Positions 61,872-64,000 of a stretch of DNA of 64,000 nt are shown in pieces. Location of the stretch: contig CAWICN010000001.1 in the NCBI GenBank assembly GCA_963834725.1, forward strand, positions 2,790,001 through 2,854,000. Direction: 5' to 3'. The notes beneath the pieces were generated by a model, which made no database searches, had not been told where the DNA came from, and saw nothing but the letters and a program-made list of their open reading frames with translations. Within the stretch, counting starts at the first letter, position 1. Each line of letters begins with the position of its first letter. The translations under genes were made by a program, and so were the position numbers. This DNA is from PALSA-693 sp963834725 (GTDB lineage Bacteria > Actinomycetota > Acidimicrobiia > Acidimicrobiales > Palsa-688).

Positions 61872-64000
61872 TCAGTCGCGGTCGGCGTCCGGGCTGGCCG
61901 CAACGCCCAGCTCCAGAGCGTCCGGCAGGGCATTCCGCCAGGCCGCCACCGCAGCTGCAAGCGGCACATCGAGCAGCCCTTCCACGACCAGCCGGTCGCC
62001 TCCGGCGCGACCGAGGTGCGTCCAGCCGACCTTGGCCGCCTCGGCCCGGGCCTGCACGTCGGCGAGAGCGCCGGCGGGGATGCTCAGCACCACCCGCGAC
62101 GGCCCTTCCCCGAACAGGGCCACGTGATCCGCGATCCCCGCCACCCGGAATCCCACCCCGCTGCAGACCGCCATCTCGGCGAGGGCCACGCCCAGACCGC
62201 CCTCGGAGACGTCGTGGACGCCGTCGATCAAAGGGCCAGACCCGCTCAAATGGCCAGATCCGCTCAAATGGCCAGATCTGAACAAATGGCCTGATCTGTT
62301 GACGAGCGCGGCCACGAGCGCCAGCAGGCGCCGGTGCAGCTCGAGATCCAGCGCGGGCAACCGTCCACCTCGATGACCGTGGCGGTCCACGGCCCATCGC
62401 GACCCCGCCAGGGAGGTGGCGCCCGGCCCGACGGCGCCCACCACTACAAGGTGGCTGGACTCGACCGCACCGATGCCGGGGGGTCGCCGCTGGAGGTCGT
62501 CCACCAGGCCCAGGGTGGCGACGATCGGGGTCGGCTCGATGTCGCGGCCCCGGCTCTCGTTGTAGAGGCTGACGTTGCCGCCGACGACAGGCACGGACAG
62601 GGCCCGGCAGGCCTCGGCCATGCCATCGATGGCCTCCGACAGCTGCCACATGACCTCGGGGTGCTCCGGGTTCCCGAAGTTCAAGCAGTTGACCAGGGCC
62701 ACGGGGCGCCCACCAACGCAGGCCACGTTGAGCGTCGACTCGGCGACCACAAGGGCGGTCCCCCGCCTCGGGTCGAGCGAGCACCAACGGGCATTACCAT
62801 CGGCCGACAAGGCCAGGCCCCGCTGATGGTCCCCGGAGGCGGGCACCCCCGGCGCGGCCAGACGCAGCAAGGCGGCGTCGCCGCCGGGGGCGACCACGGT
62901 ATTGAGAAACAACTGGTGGTCGTACTGCCGGTAGACCCATGCCGGATCCATCAGCAAGGCCAGTAGGTCGGCTCCGCAATTCTCGGGCGCAGGCAGCAAC
63001 TCCGGGGGATCTGCCTGCCGGGCCAGAAGATCTGCCGGCCGCCCCATGGGACGGTTGTACTTCGGGGCGTCGTCGTGAAGGGTCGACGCCGGGATGTCGG
63101 CCAGAACGTCGCCGTCCCAACCGTCCAGGATCCGCAACTGGCCGCTAGTGGTGACCTTTCCGACGACGGTCGCCCGCACTTCCCAACGCTGGCAGATGGC
63201 AAGAACCCGGTCCATGGCCTCGGGACTGACGATGGCCAGCATCCGTTCCTGGCTTTCGCTGGTCATGACTTCCCAGGGCTCCATCCCCGGCTCGCGTCGC
63301 GGCACGGCGGACACATCGACGTCCATACCGACCCCACCGCGTGATGCCGTTTCGCTGGTGGCGCAGGCCAGACCGGCACCCCCGAGATCCTGGATTCCGA
63401 CGACCAGCCCCTCGTCCAGCAACTGTAAACAGGCCTCAATGAGGCGTTTCTCTTCGAATGGATCACCGACCTGGACGTTGGGTCGTTTGGCTGCCTCGGC
63501 GTCAATGTCATCACCGAATCCGGCGGATGCGAGGACACTCACACCACCAATACCGTCACGGCCGGTGAGGTTCCCGAGCAACACTGCGAGGTTTCCTTCG
63601 CCCGAAGCGCGTCCGTAGACCAGGCGATCGACCGGCAGCACACCGCAGCACAGCACGTTGACAAGAGGGTTCTCCGTGTAACACTCGTCGAAGCTGATCT
63701 CGCCACCTACCGTGGGCACTCCAACCGAATTGCCGTAGCCCGATATTCCTGCGATCACGCCCGTCGCGATCCACCGCGATCGAGGATCGGAAGCGGGTCC
63801 AAAGCGAAGGGGATCCATTAAGGCGATGGGGCGAGCTCCCATGGTGAAAATGTCCCGTAGAATCCCACCGACACCTGTAGCCGCGCCCTGATAGGGCTCA
63901 ATGGCAGACGGATGATTGTGGCTTTCGATCCGCAACGCCACCGCCAGACCGGCGCCCGCGTCAACGACGCCAGCATTCTCCCCGGGCCCGACGAGCACCT
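61872..64000 (-). CDS. purL: Phosphoribosylformylglycinamidine synthase, large subunit (5' truncated by window)
   Basis: FGAM synthetase subunit II, at least 709 residues; the 5' end lies beyond the window, so perhaps 40-60 residues are missing. AIRS-type motifs: LRIESHNHPSAIEPYQGAATGVGGILRDIFTMGA, then GVPTVGGEISFDECY, LGNLTGRDGIGG, IQDLGGAGLACATSE, VNCLNFGNPE, VPVVGGNVSLYNES and the final DGVHDVSEGGLGVALAEMA. The small form without glutaminase implies PurQ and PurS elsewhere. Residues of the NRSGHLFRSGHLSGSG stretch are a repeat insert of about 18 residues just before the HDVSEGG block. No frameshift is seen. Confidence 0.95.
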   Translation of the reverse strand, partial: VLVGPGENAGVVDAGAGLAVALRIESHNHPSAIEPYQGAATGVGGILRDIFTMGARPIALMDPLRFGPASDPRSRWIATGVIAGISGYGNSVGVPTVGGEISFDECYTENPLVNVLCCGVLPVDRLVYGRASGEGNLAVLLGNLTGRDGIGGVSVLASAGFGDDIDAEAAKRPNVQVGDPFEEKRLIEACLQLLDEGLVVGIQDLGGAGLACATSETASRGGVGMDVDVSAVPRREPGMEPWEVMTSESQERMLAIVSPEAMDRVLAICQRWEVRATVVGKVTTSGQLRILDGWDGDVLADIPASTLHDDAPKYNRPMGRPADLLARQADPPELLPAPENCGADLLALLMDPAWVYRQYDHQLFLNTVVAPGGDAALLRLAAPGVPASGDHQRGLALSADGNARWCSLDPRRGTALVVAESTLNVACVGGRPVALVNCLNFGNPEHPEVMWQLSEAIDGMAEACRALSVPVVGGNVSLYNESRGRDIEPTPIVATLGLVDDLQRRPPGIGAVESSHLVVVGAVGPGATSLAGSRWAVDRHGHRGGRLPALDLELHRRLLALVAALVNRSGHLFRSGHLSGSGHLSGSGPLIDGVHDVSEGGLGVALAEMAVCSGVGFRVAGIADHVALFGEGPSRVVLSIPAGALADVQARAEAAKVGWTHLGRAGGDRLVVEGLLDVPLAAAVAAWRNALPDALELGVAASPDADRD
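62234..62305. repeat. 18-bp tandem repeat, four copies, inside purL
   Basis: Units GGCCAGACCCGCTCAAAT, GGCCAGATCCGCTCAAAT, GGCCAGATCTGAACAAAT and a diverged GGCCTGATCTGTTGACGA. On the minus strand they encode RSGHLF-, RSGHLS- and GSGHLS-like hexapeptides in frame. Confidence 0.95.

Overview
The window is a 64 kb piece of a high-GC Gram-positive chromosome, most likely an actinobacterium. Supporting signs are a BldC regulator next to purM/purF/purL, proteins of the mycothiol-linked maleylpyruvate isomerase and Rv2466c-like DsbA families, a mycobacterial Sdh1-type succinate dehydrogenase, frequent GTG/TTG starts and ATGA stop-start overlaps. An Acidimicrobiia-like lineage is plausible, but nothing here proves a class. 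No insertion sequence, prophage, integrase or CRISPR array was seen.

Layout. 0-1.5 kb: minus-strand riboflavin gene (riboflavin synthase fused to DHBP synthase) behind an FMN riboswitch. 1.6-7.5 kb: dtd, an alpha/beta hydrolase, a LysR regulator with its own T-N11-A box, and the sdhC-sdhA-sdhB operon. 7.5-7.7 kb: tRNA-Asp and tRNA-Phe. 8-14 kb: small regulators, an MFS pump, a DinB-like protein and a secreted Asp-box protein. 14-23 kb: decayed accessory region with a broken SARP-type regulator, FAD-enzyme and acetyltransferase remnants, and a VapBC-type toxin-antitoxin pair. 23-41 kb: catabolic genes: GMC oxidoreductase, tryptophanase, MBL hydrolase; an amidohydrolase-DUF59-alcohol dehydrogenase module like the tail of propane monooxygenase operons but without the monooxygenase; 2-oxoacid dehydrogenase E1 alpha/beta; DUF35-thiolase-HAD-ADH; then MtnA. 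41-49 kb: a class B PBP, a hendecad-repeat helical protein, and a PadR/ABC efflux operon. 49-56 kb: LigD-type polymerase, a sulfite-oxidase-fold enzyme with a flavin reductase, cystathionine beta-synthase, cystathionine gamma-synthase and SerA, together a serine/cysteine/methionine block. 56-64 kb: lipoprotein, ArgJ, BldC, and purM-purF-purL running off the window end.

Two patterns cut across the annotation. First, short tandem repeats of 13-24 bp in 2-6 copies occur about ten times. Inside genes (ribE, mtnA, purL, an FAD-enzyme remnant) the unit is always a multiple of three. Elsewhere they lie between genes, often just before a start codon. Second, several conserved genes (rib fusion, metB, purM, a DinB gene, the SARP regulator) are split by one- or two-base frameshifts. 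Because biosynthetic genes are hit, part of this is probably sequence error; part, in 14-21 kb, looks like real decay.
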